Source of the DNA: Lepisosteus oculatus
Taxonomy: Eukaryota > Chordata > Actinopteri > Semionotiformes > Lepisosteidae
Assembly: GCF_040954835.1 (NCBI RefSeq)
Contig: NC_090705.1
Location: 13,834,001 to 13,898,000, forward strand
Length of the DNA: 64,000 bases
Direction of reading: 5' to 3'
A program made the position numbers and the translations under genes. Positions 23,411 to 33,800 of this stretch are shown here, one piece after another (within the stretch, counting starts at the first letter, position 1; every line of letters begins with the position of its first letter). The notes under the pieces were generated by a model. It had not been told where the DNA came from and ran no database searches. It saw only the letters and a list, made by a program, of their open reading frames with translations.

Positions 23411-23754
23411 TTCTGTTTCTTGTTGTTGATTGATTGGCTGATTTATCAAAAAATATTGTCTCTCAGAAAAAGTCTGAAATTTGAACATATAATTAATATT
23501 CTGTAGTCTATGTTTTCTCCTTTTTTAAAATGTAGGTTATGTTCTAGAAACCAATAGCTGTGATGACAATAAAATTGCATTATTATGGGTTTTTAGCAAT
23601 GTTCCATATCATATACACATATTTGTTTTTTACTTAGTCTAAGCAATACTAAATCAAATAATAAATACTTTAATAATACTTTAATAAAGCACATATAGTG
23701 TATGATCACAGAAGTGAAGCATGTATGAAAATTTTCTGTTTAAGAACATAAACT
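23411..23754. other. Intergenic, nothing recognised
   Basis: AT-rich, no supported feature. Confidence 0.5.
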
Positions 23755-23945
23755 TACCTGTTATCTGCTGTTGTTTTGGACATTATCTTTTGTTGTTTTG
23801 CACATTACCGGTTGTTCTTTTCTTGCATAATTGTATTGTTATTTGCACTACTTACCATCTGAGAGCTAGCTAAACAGCATTTCATTATACCATATACCGT
23901 ACCTGTGTACAGTATGAGTATAATGACAATAAACTTGAACGTGAA
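23755..23945 (+). mobile_element. LINE 3' terminal fragment
   Basis: It contains TTTTGCACATTACC, TATTTGCACTACTTACC and AACAGCATTTCATTATACC, and ends with TATAATGACAATAAACTTGAA. This is the familiar 3' untranslated end of an L2-type LINE in fish. No coding part remains. Confidence 0.55.
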
Positions 23946-24399
23946 TTAGGATTAATTTGCATTATTCATCTAATAGATCCTTAGACTAAGTCTTCCATCT
24001 CTTATGGGGAGGTCAGTGCATTTTTTATACTGTATAGCAAGCCGGGTAATAATGAAATGTGGATTAAAGGTCAACAGATGCAACCTACATTTTATTTATG
24101 ATCAGAGATCATAAATAAAATGCATCAGAGAACATTGCCCAATAAAAATGTCATTTTTCTATTCCTTTTTCAAATTATTTTTCTGTGATTTGAAGAAAAC
24201 AGGGAAATCATGTGATATACACAAACTGTTATTCAAAATGTAAGATTCCTGGATTTACATTATAATGTTGTTAAAGTTTCTGTCAAGCAGTAAATTTTAA
24301 TTTTAAAATTGTTATTGTTACAAGTCTCTGCCTCTAATCCATATGGTTAAATATAGAAAAGGGTATACAAGAGATAAAAAGCAGGTACCCATGGTGATA
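23946..24399. other. Intergenic with a perfect 16-bp hairpin
   Basis: AT-rich sequence. At 24088-24103 and 24107-24122 the two arms CATTTTATTTATGATC and GATCATAAATAAAATG are exactly complementary around a 3-base loop. No gene is seen. Confidence 0.6.
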
Positions 24400-24905
24400 T
24401 CTTATTATTTTACAATTTGAATACTTTTAGTAACCTAGCAGATATTTTCATTTTAATAAAGGTGTACTCAGTTTGAGCCCATTTTCAATTATTGTGCACT
24501 GCAAAAATCTATCCACATTGTTGTTACCAAGGTTACATGCTAGCAATTATTATTAAGTATTCTTTTAATTTGTATTCACAGTTGATAAAAGAGATCCTGT
24601 CAAGGTAAAAAAGAAGCATATAACCCTTAAAGCCCCTGTAAATTGCAACAGATAAGAAAAGCTACAATTTAATAATCTTAATAAGATCTCCAAGGCTTTT
24701 TTGCAAATACAGTAATCATTAGAGCTGAGTGCTTTATTACCCTATCTCTGTATTGGCTTTAAGTAGCAATCATAATGCAGCATAGGAGGAAAGGACATGC
24801 ACAGTTTAGCCTCTAGAACATTTTGTTCTGCAATTTTTCAGTTAATATACTCCTAAATCAGTCTGCACATGCTGATGCAAATCTTTTTTTTTTTAATTCC
24901 CATGC
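24400..24905. promoter_or_regulatory. Candidate conserved non-coding element
   Basis: A repeat-free block has several TAAT/ATTA homeodomain cores, GTTACCAAGGTTAC near 24521 and an octamer-like GATGCAAAT near 24873. It has no coding potential. It resembles developmental enhancers in gene deserts, but conservation is not tested here. Confidence 0.3.
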
Positions 24906-24937
24906 AGTATAATATTTTGCTAAAGGACATATTGTGA

Positions 24938-25015
24938 GGGGCGCAGCATGTCATAGTGGTCTCAGCTCCAAGCAGTCAGGGAAAGACTTTGTACTGCATT
25001 CCATATTAATGCTTA
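24938..25015 (+). mobile_element. Short SINE-like scrap
   Basis: GGGGCGCAGCATGTCATAGTGG and the next 50 bases resemble a decayed SINE head of the type seen at 27236. The match is short and diverged. Confidence 0.35.
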
Positions 25016-26149
25016 AATGTAGACATCTTGAGCTAAAAAAAAATAAACAATGATGAAGTTTTAGTTATTTATAATAATCCTGAAGCTGAAGGCTAAAATT
25101 CAAGAAACCAGTCAAATCCATTCCTTATACAGGAGTCTATTACAGACAGTTTCTTGTTTTCTTCAATGAGTATACAAGCTATTGCCACACTTTCTGTTTT
25201 CATTTCTGAGTTACAGCAAACCCCTGTTTTCAAGTATTTTTAACAACAGTATACACAAATGTAGAATTCTGGTATCATTTCATGTCAGGTGGATTGTTTT
25301 GATTTAAGGATTTAATGAATATTATATAGGAGATAATTAGAAGGTAATTGTACTTCCAAAACTAATATTCCTTATTAGCATTATAATAATAAAAAATGCC
25401 TTGCATCCTTGTATATGTCATAGACATTGGTTTTGAATGCTGCTGCATTGAAAATTGATGGCTATAAAGTTAGCTTTAAATATAAACGTGACATTTAGTG
25501 GCAGACTGATAGACGAAGGCCCTGCATTTGCAGACAACTTGACACTAGAGACTACAAAACAACCTATAATTCTGATAAAATTGATCTAATAATTTGTTCA
25601 TTGCTTAGATTATTGGTGAACAATAACAACGTTTGGGTGCATTGCCATATTGATTAAATTTGTATTTTGCTTGATATATGAGGGGCATGCATGGGGCTTT
25701 TTGTGGTCATTGTATGTTTTATTATTTGCAGATCTGTAGGACCAGCCTAGAAATTGGGATCGACAACTAATACATGTCAGAAAAAGTTTTTTAACCAATT
25801 TATTGTCTTTTTTTTGGTTTATTGATTAAAAACTGATCCTAATATCTGACATTATCTGTTGTCCAACATAATGTACATCATAAGATCAAATACAGTACTA
25901 TCACAGTCTTTTTTTTCTTTTTCCATTCAATAGGAAACTTGTTAAAGTTCTGCTCTACTTAAGAGGATTAATGTTACAATATGATTACACGTATCTACTG
26001 TATGTGTCATACTACTATTATATTGTATATATATATTCATCAGAAATGTGAATAAATTGATCACCAGTTAACAAACTCATAAAAGTAATGCTTTTTCAGC
26101 TATATCTATGCCATTGATGAACTAGGGTTTTCACTGTAATAAAATATTT
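25016..26149. other. Intergenic, nothing recognised
   Basis: AT-rich, no supported feature. Confidence 0.5.
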
Positions 26150-26583
26150 CTCTTCTTGGAGAATGGAGACAGAACCCCATTCATTGGCCTTGGTCTATGC
26201 CTCACAATCCAACCATTCTGCCTCCTTCTGATGGGATTGACGGCATCAATACCAGTCCATTGACTGAAGCAAAACTGAGTGCAGCCATTAAATTAAGAAA
26301 AAATGGTAAAGTCCCTAGAATTAACTCTTTGCAGGCAGAGCTGTTGAAAGCAGATGCACACGTGGCTCCCAGGGTACTGTACGTACAGTCCTCTTCTCTG
26401 ATATATGGGAAAATAAAGGCACGTTGGAAAACTGCAGATGAAAGGGGGACTTCTGTAGCTGTGACAACAAATAAGCAATTATTCCTTCCCATTCCTAGCA
26501 ACATTTTCTATAATATTCTCCTCAAATGGATCGCTGATGCTTTTGATAGCAAGTTTGGTCAAGAGCAAGTTGGGAAATCTTAA
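26150..26583 (+). pseudogene. Non-LTR retrotransposon reverse transcriptase fragment
   Basis: The frame open to 26583 contains SPLTEAKLSAAIKLRKNGKV, which corresponds to the 'AIKKLKNGKAPG' start of LINE reverse transcriptases, then LQAELLKAD. It ends with SNIFYNILLKWIADAFDSKF and GQEQVGKS, equivalent to the 'KILLERI...D..L..EQAGFR' motif. Roughly 130 residues survive. The segment between them seems shortened, the frame stops where GFR should follow, and there is no YADD motif. The + frame is the relevant one. I cannot name the exact clade. Confidence 0.8.
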
Positions 26584-27235
26584 TTAAGCAGAATTATAAA
26601 AAGTATGTTGTTTTCTTTTCTTTTAAGAAAAATGTAGAAATCTTATGGTGAGAGTCAATGTTGCATCTGGAAGCACACTATCGTATAATGTGATGAATGG
26701 TTTAATGAGGTGGACTGCATGATAAAATAAGAGTCATTGAATTGAAAATAATGGCAGTACAATTTGTTCAATCTAGTATCACATAATGTTCTGGGGTTGC
26801 TAATTTTACATATTGTAAGTATAATGTTAGCATGATATAAGTACCAAGAGTTTATGTTTCATTCAGTTTAAGAATAATCTATCAAGAAAAGAATACATTA
26901 AAGTCTTTGTGAATCTTAGTCTTTATTAAATATTGTTTGGTGTTTCTTAATTATATACTAACACAGAAGCAAGGTGTATGAATAGAATACATAAATAGAC
27001 ATCGGTCATAGGAAGCAGCAAAATTATACCTGCAACTCTTCAGCCATTTATATTTAACTCATGTTACAGTATATTTCAATTACATACAGTACAAAGCAAA
27101 TAGTTTTGTCAAAGAACATGAGTAAGAAGTTTATGTTTTATTTTTGTTTGAAAAATATCTGCATAAAAATTAATGAAATCATGATAAAAATTTCAAATCA
27201 TGAATACATGTATTAAAGTAGAAGGGAAGTTAGAA
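26584..27235. other. Intergenic, nothing recognised
   Basis: AT-rich, no supported feature. Confidence 0.5.
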
Positions 27236-28048
27236 GGGGGCAGCATGGTGGAGCAGGGGTTGGCATCTCTAGGGCCTTGGGTTCAATTCCAGACCAGTGG
27301 TGCTAGACCAGTGGGTTCTCCGGTTTCCTCCCACAGTCCAAAGAAAAGCTGGTAGTATCACAGAGCCAGTCCCAGCTCCCGTGAAAGGCGTAGTTAAGAC
27401 GTTTGTGGATGGTATAATCTGGAAGTGGCTGGAGAAGGACAAAAGGGAAGCCAAAGCAAGGAATGGACGGGAGGACGAACAGGGGAAGGTGATGGCAGTG
27501 ATCTAATCCAGAGGGAAGTCCAAAAAGGGGAATTAGGGTGCAGTCCAAGGTATAGGTACGGTGAGATCCATCCAGAAAAAGAATCCAGGAACATGGAAGG
27601 TAAAACCATAACGGAGGAAGGCGCTCTGAGCCCCGGACTCAGATGGTCAGAGCACCTGGGGAAAAGGCTTTGCCCTTGGGCTTCTCCTGAGCCCGGTGGA
27701 TAGGCGGACCTTCAGACATCCGTCTTCCAATACTGATCACAGAATAGAGGAGATGCCAGACTTAAATAATAAAAAGGTAACAAGACACAGGTGTAGGAAT
27801 TCAAAAGGGTAGGAGTGCCCTCTAGAGGATGGAAGATGATTGTGACAGGTAGGTTAAATGGTTTCTTGGAAAATTGGCTCAAGGTGTGAGTGTGTGAGTG
27901 TCTGTGTTTGTGTGTCTGCTCTATGATGGACTTGCATCTCATGCGGAGTGTGCCCTGCCTTGCAGCCATTGCTTGATGGCTTAGGCTCCAACTCCCCCAC
28001 TACCCTGAAATGGAAAAAGCAGTTAGAAATTGGATGGATGGATGGAAG
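27236..28048 (+). mobile_element. tRNA-derived SINE split by an inserted element
   Basis: The left half runs from about 27236 (GGGGGCAGCATGGTGGAGCA, B box GGGTTCAATTCC) to 27350. The right half resumes at 27848 (AGGTTAAATGG...) and ends with ATTGGATGGATGGATGGA. Together they make one SINE of the 18338/44465 family. The open frames in this region come from the SINE and the insert. Confidence 0.85.
27356..27847 (+). mobile_element. Solo-LTR-like insertion with 5-bp TSD GGTAG
   Basis: The element begins TATCACAG and ends ATTGTGACA. It is flanked by GGTAG at 27351-27355 and 27848-27852, and removing one copy restores the SINE sequence. Its right end (GAGTGCCCTCTAGAGGATGG...) resembles the right end of the copy at 51128-51449 (GAGCGCCCTCTAGC...). 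The length is 492 bp against 322-324 bp for the other two, so it is a longer relative or a different subfamily. Confidence 0.75.
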
Positions 28049-28095
28049 GTGGGAGAAACCAAATAATATCACAAAGGAAGTTACATGGGGGGCAA
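28049..28095. other. Short spacer
   Basis: SINE tail flank; nothing else seen. Confidence 0.4.
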
Positions 28096-28600
28096 TGGCC
28101 AAGAGAGAACCGAAGAGAAAAACAAAATAAATGATGAGGTAATTAAGTGCTTATACCTAAAAGCTAAGAGTATTAGAAACAAATTAGATTAAATTGAAGC
28201 TACCACATTCACAGACAATTATGATGTTATTGGAATCACAGAAAAATGGCTAACTGAAAATGATGGAGATGAATGAATAATCATATTAGTGGATGCACAC
28301 TGTTCCAAAGTGAGAGAGGAAAGACAGAACTGTAGAGCTGTAACATTATATTTCATAAAGCACACTAAGGCTCAGGATTTAAATCTAGGGGAATCAACAT
28401 TCTCTGAATTTATATGGGTCAGACTCATTCAAAACCATGCAAAAGTGTTAAGAGTATTCTATAGACCATCAAATACAGATGTTGATTATTCCAACACTGT
28501 ATAATTAAATTAAGATGTGCAAAGGAAAACCAGTTTTATAGGTTTTTATATTTAACTTTCCTCACATTGACTGGAAAAGATCTATAGGAATGTCAGCAGT
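28096..28600 (+). pseudogene. CR1-like LINE endonuclease fragment
   Basis: Broken frames read CLYLKAKSIRNKLD, YDVIGITEKWLTEND, LRVFYRPSNTDVDYSN and a trace of the 'NFPHIDW' region. These are successive blocks of the AP-endonuclease domain at the start of CR1-type ORF2. In-frame stops interrupt it and the reverse transcriptase does not follow. It may belong to the same family as the 3' fragments at 47085 and 54925. Confidence 0.75.
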
Positions 28601-29809
28601 AAAAACTGAAATGGTAGAAATGATTAATGACTGTTTTATAAAGCATTTTGTAGGACCACCTGGAAATGCTAGTTAAAGCCTTGTCCTTTCAAACAATCAA
28701 GACAGAGTGAGGCAAATGTGAGGCTAACAGCAGAGACAAATGCATATTATACAGTATATACAAAATGGGAAACCCTAAGTTATATGATTACGTTGACACA
28801 TTTACATCTTCTATACAATGTGAGGAAACATTCTTCTATAAAATGTTAGGATACTGTATACTGTATATACTTTAAATCGTAGCATTATAATCAAGTGATA
28901 TTATGTTGAAATTGAATAATGCACTAAAAGGACTCATTTAGAAAGTTGTGGAATCTGACTGGGAACAGCAACCAGATAGTGTTCATTCTGGAGCTTAAAG
29001 GAAAAACAAATCATGTTGAAACAGGATAAGATACAATATACTAATCAAATAAAAACTGATTTCAGGTATAACCAAAACAACTCTATATAACACGTAATAA
29101 GTTGTCCTATCTCAATTCCAAGATAAGGGGCTAAAATGGACATCCTCTGTATCTCAGTTCAAGTTGGCAATGTTTTAAAACAATTCCTGAATCAAACAAG
29201 TCTTTATTTGATTTACACACTTGCAGTACAATGACAAAATATTAATTTACAGAACACCTACAGTAGAACACTCCTTAAGAAATGAATTGGGCATCTTATA
29301 ACCATGAGGTTATGCCCCTGAGCAAAGATCAAGCCTGTTTCAGTGGTTAATATTCACATCTCCGTAATGTATTGCAACTGCTTGCTCTTAAAAAGCAACA
29401 AGATATTTTTTAAGTTACAGTATAGGTTTCACTGATCAAAATTAGCTGTGTCACTCCAATGAGCCCTGATGGGGGTGAAACAACTACTGTATCTCTGACT
29501 AATAACTTTACATGCAGAACGTGGAATTAGTCTCTTCTTCTTATGTTATAATATACTCTCTAGTTATGCTCTCTAGCTTTGTGAAACAGATAGAATTAAT
29601 TAATATTCACATTCACATAATTCTTAGTGGCTGCTTCTCTAAAAAGCTGCACTCTGAAAGGTGCTCCATCTAAGATATGTACGTACATAGTGTATAATTA
29701 TATATTGTGAAAGCAAAACAATCTGCTCAAAAGACTACCTGTTAATCAAAAATCAATGCATTTTGGAAAATGTGCTGCCTATGAAACTTCACTAGTTTTT
29801 GATTAAATT
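28601..29809. other. Intergenic; one divergent ribozyme-like motif
   Basis: AT-rich sequence. At 29466-29481 CTGATGG, a GGGT segment and GAAAC resemble a much decayed version of the Penelope-type core seen at 2590. Nothing else is recognised. Confidence 0.35.
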
Positions 29810-30110
29810 GAATCATGGCAACAAAAACACACAGTTCTCAAAGAACTCAATTTTAATAAGTTTTTTGGAAATTAAAGACCATTGGCTAAAAACAAAATAC
29901 AAATGATAAGATTGTATCATGTTTACCATTCCTAGCTGGGCTACATTTCGTGTTACATTTTTGTTTGGTGAACTGCCTTGTGCTGTTTCTATGGTAACCA
30001 TCATGAAAGATGTAATTGTCTTCACTCAGCCATGAGGAGAAACACTTTGAGACAAAATTATAATAGAAATAGAAAAAAAACAAAAAAAACATTTATATCG
30101 AGAAATCAAT
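29810..30110. promoter_or_regulatory. Candidate regulatory island with RFX X-box
   Basis: A non-repetitive block contains GTTTCTATGGTAAC at 29985-29998. Its reverse complement GTTACCATAGAAAC fits the RFX X-box consensus GTNRCC-NN-RGNAAC. Its role is inferred. Confidence 0.35.
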
Positions 30111-31129
30111 GTAACTATTTATAAATATGGTTAATGTTGGACATTTCAACATGGCAGAGGCAATGGTGTGATGAAATGTTAGCAATGTTGAAGCAACTCT
30201 TTGTTAAACCCGACTGAAGTGGAAACTATAGCTACTGCTTTTTAATGAAAACTTAAAAAAAAAAATGGAAATAGAAATAATTATGATATTCTAGCTCCAA
30301 AGTTTAAATAAAGATATTTAGTATACGGTATTGAAATATCATTAAATGTGTAGGTTCTGAGGATTACTTTTCTGGCTACAGCCAGTCGAGTTGTTGCAAG
30401 AAATAAAATGTTTTGAAAAATATGCCAAATATTCTTGGCTGAGATCTCTTTGTATTTCAATTAAAGACTTCATGGGGCATGTTTTTATCAGCTGTTTGAA
30501 GAACTGTCAACATTAAGATAGGTTGCCATTGTATTGGATGGATAAAGTCCTAATGTGGAGAAACAACATACTGTAGTGTATGGGAAAAACAAATAGAACA
30601 TAAAAAGCATTAGAGAAAAGAGTGAGAGAGGATGCTCAGAGAGGAAGTGTTTCATGTCAACGCTGTTCAACCTGCACTGTGGAAAAGACTATTAACTTTC
30701 TGTCTGTTTCCATCACTGTATCTAAACAATAAAAGAACACATCTGTTCAAGTTCCTTTCTTCTGCTATTTACATATTGCTCCTGAAATATTGCATTAGTA
30801 AGAGAGTGGGATCTTTGACACTGACATTGGAGAGTTCTGTCTAGGCCTGCTTGAGACCAGAGAACTCAAGACTTGCATTTATCTTTTTTACATATCAAAA
30901 TCATATTCATAATGACATTTATGATAGTGACACTACTTTTTACTTAGGCTTGCATATACTGATACATATATATTATATTGTTCAGAATTACTTTTAATTT
31001 AGGTTTTCTAAAATGAGTTAAAAGATTTTTTAAATTGTTTTTTCAACAGGATTGCAGTATTTATGCAAATGTATTAACTGTTAAGATAAGAAAAAGTAAA
31101 ATATAAAATCATACAAATGAAAACGCAAC
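30111..31129. other. Intergenic, nothing recognised
   Basis: AT-rich, no supported feature. The 70-codon frame at 30632 has no domain. Confidence 0.45.
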
Positions 31130-31510
31130 AGTGCAGAATTCTGCCTGAAGAATTAACATGTCTAATTAAAAAGTCACTCCTTTGAGGGACTGTTGAGTGC
31201 ACATAAGGAGCTTGTAATGGTTGTATTTTTAAATATCCATTAACTAGGAGTCAAAGGTGACACGTGTGTATCACAGAGCAGAAAAGCCCTTCAGACTGAA
31301 CTCACTAGGGCTCAATTGAATTTGCTGTGAGGAATATTCAGCCATTTCATTTATCAGAACATGAAAAACTTAGGCTCCCCCACAGTCCCCTAAACACCAA
31401 AGTTAGCAAAAATAATGAAAACCATGGTCCATATTAACCTTTCCTCAAAGATCAGGCTCCATGGAGACCCATGCAAGACATTTATAAATGATGGCTGTTA
31501 AACAGTGGTT
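31130..31510. promoter_or_regulatory. Candidate conserved non-coding element
   Basis: A repeat-free block contains TCTAATTAAAAAG, an E-box-like GACACGTGTG (about 31259) and ATTTATAAATGATGGCTG. No coding potential is seen in any frame. It is an enhancer candidate by appearance only. Confidence 0.28.
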
Positions 31511-32229
31511 ATGTGATAATTTCACTTCATTTGTCTGTCTTTGTCACCTGTATACTTTCTCTAGCATTGGCTTGTCAGTTAATGTAAAGAAAAATGACTT
31601 GTGTCTATTAAATGTGCCATAGGAGACATGGTTCAGGAAATTGACTCATATTGGGTTAAATTCCCAATTTGGCTAAAATAATAGGTTAACCTTTTCAGTA
31701 GTAAGAGAAACCATTCATCTGAAAAATGTTTTCTTCATTAGCCACATTCAATCCAGAAAACAATACAATTTTGCTGTTTTTATTATCCTATTATTTATCT
31801 AATAGTCTAGGATAACTTCTTTTACCCTGAGTTAGTGATAACAACAACTTTTATTTCTAAAGGGCCTTTCCAAACCCAAGGACACTGAACATCTTGAATA
31901 AAGAAAAAAGACAAGAAAAATACAATAAGGGTAAATGAAAAAAAGTGATGGCAACAGTGTTGATCTGGCACAGCAGGAAAAACAAATTTAAAAAATGGTA
32001 TTAGTAAATGTACTGTACTGTATAATAATCGAATTCAGAATCTGTTCCTGTGAACTCTGTAACTGTGAATGGAACAGATATTGAAACATTTGCACTATTA
32101 TTGATTTAAATTCATTTGGACTACCAATACAGAGGCAAGGTACTGTATTTAAAGGTTCAACAAAGGTTGTATTTTTTAATGTACAGTAGAAAGCACAATG
32201 TTGACAGTTTTTATTCAAAGCATTTTAAC
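31511..32229. other. Intergenic; possible repeat end at 31840-31990
   Basis: AACTTTTATTTCTAAAGGGC and CCTTTCCAAACCCAAGGACAC resemble the end of a dispersed fish repeat. The rest is AT-rich and unassigned. Confidence 0.35.
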
Positions 32230-32500
32230 CTATTGTATCCAGAGCTGAGGAGGTACCTTGCAGAACAAAAACAAGTTAAACAAGGTGATCGGGACTGGTG
32301 ACAACATTACCGGCACATTCTTGGATTCAATAACATACAGTACCTAACAGAGTGACTTGTTATTACTGTTGAACATAAAATCTTACTTGACCCCTCTCAT
32401 CCTTTATTTTTAGAATATACTCTCCTGCCCTCTGGAAACAGTTACCAGATTCCCTGTATGAAGACTAAACGAGTATTTATTTAATTTATATCTAAAAGCA
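32230..32500 (+). mobile_element. L2-like LINE 3' coding scrap
   Basis: CTGCCCTCTGGAAACAGTTACC and CTGTATGAAGACTAAACGAG translate to a form of the LPSG(R/N)..R......K.. segment found near the C terminus of L2-type LINE proteins. The upstream part is poorly preserved. Confidence 0.4.
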
Positions 32501-33397
32501 TTCAATTGTTCAACTATGAAAAGAGATTGTTTGGATATAGAGATATTCTTCTTATTGTTGTTTAAGACACTTTACCAGATAATTGTATGCTTTTTATGTT
32601 ATGATACTGGATTGGGGTCTGACTGAGTAATGTTGGTAAATGTTATTTTGTATCATAGTATTATACTATTGCTCTATTGCATTATTGTCATATACAGTTT
32701 GTTACATGTTATGACCTCTTGATGCGCAAGACAAATCCCAGAAACTTTAATCAAGTTCCTTCTTTTAAAATGTCTTTTGTCTTTTATCTTTGTGGAAGAC
32801 TTTCTGGAATAGACCTTAACAGGATAATGATCCAAAGCCAGAGAAATGAACATTGGTTTCCAAAAGAAAATTGTTTAAAATGTATGTACTGTAACTCTAA
32901 AACATAAACAGTATGTGATTCATTTTGAACTTACAGTAGGTTTTCCAAAGTTTCATGACCAGAAAACATATTTGTCTCTTTTATGCTGTCAATACCTGAA
33001 GCATTTATTGCCTTATTTTAAAATAAATAAAAACCATGCCTTCAGATGACTTTGATGCTTCCTTATTATTTAAAACAAAAATTACAAACATTAGTTAGAC
33101 TTGGCCGTGCTAACATAATAAATGGAGTAAAAAGAACTGAATTTTATGTAATTAACACTTTCACTAAATCTAAACACAGACTCGAGAAACTCACAGATAG
33201 TCTGCCTTTCATTTCTGTAGTTCACAGTCTGCTAATATTTTCTATTTAGTTTTCTTGACTGTCAGTGTATTGTAATATGACAAGCCTCAGCAACACTCTT
33301 TTTTTTTTTAAGAAATAGCTCAAAACTTGCAGAAAGCTCTGAAAGCCCATTAAAATGATCTATTTCTGTTTCATATTTTACAACATAAAGTTTATAT
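32501..33397. other. Intergenic, nothing recognised
   Basis: AT-rich, no supported feature. Confidence 0.5.
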
Positions 33398-33800
33398 TTG
33401 GTAAATTCCATGAGTACATTTAATCGAACTAGAACAAATTATCCTGTGTTCAACTTGGGAATTTCAAGTGGCCATAAGTACTTATTTGGACATGTTCACT
33501 TTAAGACAAATTCAGAGACAAATTCAAGTCAATATTTGGTTGCATATTCGTTTGAGCCAAGAACTGCATATAGTCCTTGATCTGTTGAGCTCACCTGAAA
33601 TGCTTTGTTGCAGCCACCTTCAGTTTTTGACTATTCTTAGATTATTTTGATTGTTTTCTTCTGGATGTAAGAGAAATGTTCACTTGGATTTAAATTTGGA
33701 AATGGTCTTTTCCATTTCCCTGATGAATTCCCTCACTCCACTGGCCATTTGTTTGTGTTGTGTGAACACTATTTTATATTCTGGAGTGCTATTTTGCAAA
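33398..33800 (-). mobile_element. Possible Tc1-like transposon remnant, antisense
   Basis: CCATAAGTACTTATTTGGAC near 33472 looks like a transposon terminal repeat. ATATTTGGTTGCATATTCGT and the following bases resemble the antisense start of a Tc1-type transposase region. No frame is preserved. Confidence 0.35.

Noticed and set aside
27269..28130. A cluster of open frames on both strands
   Set aside because: All fall in a split SINE and its inserted LTR-like element.
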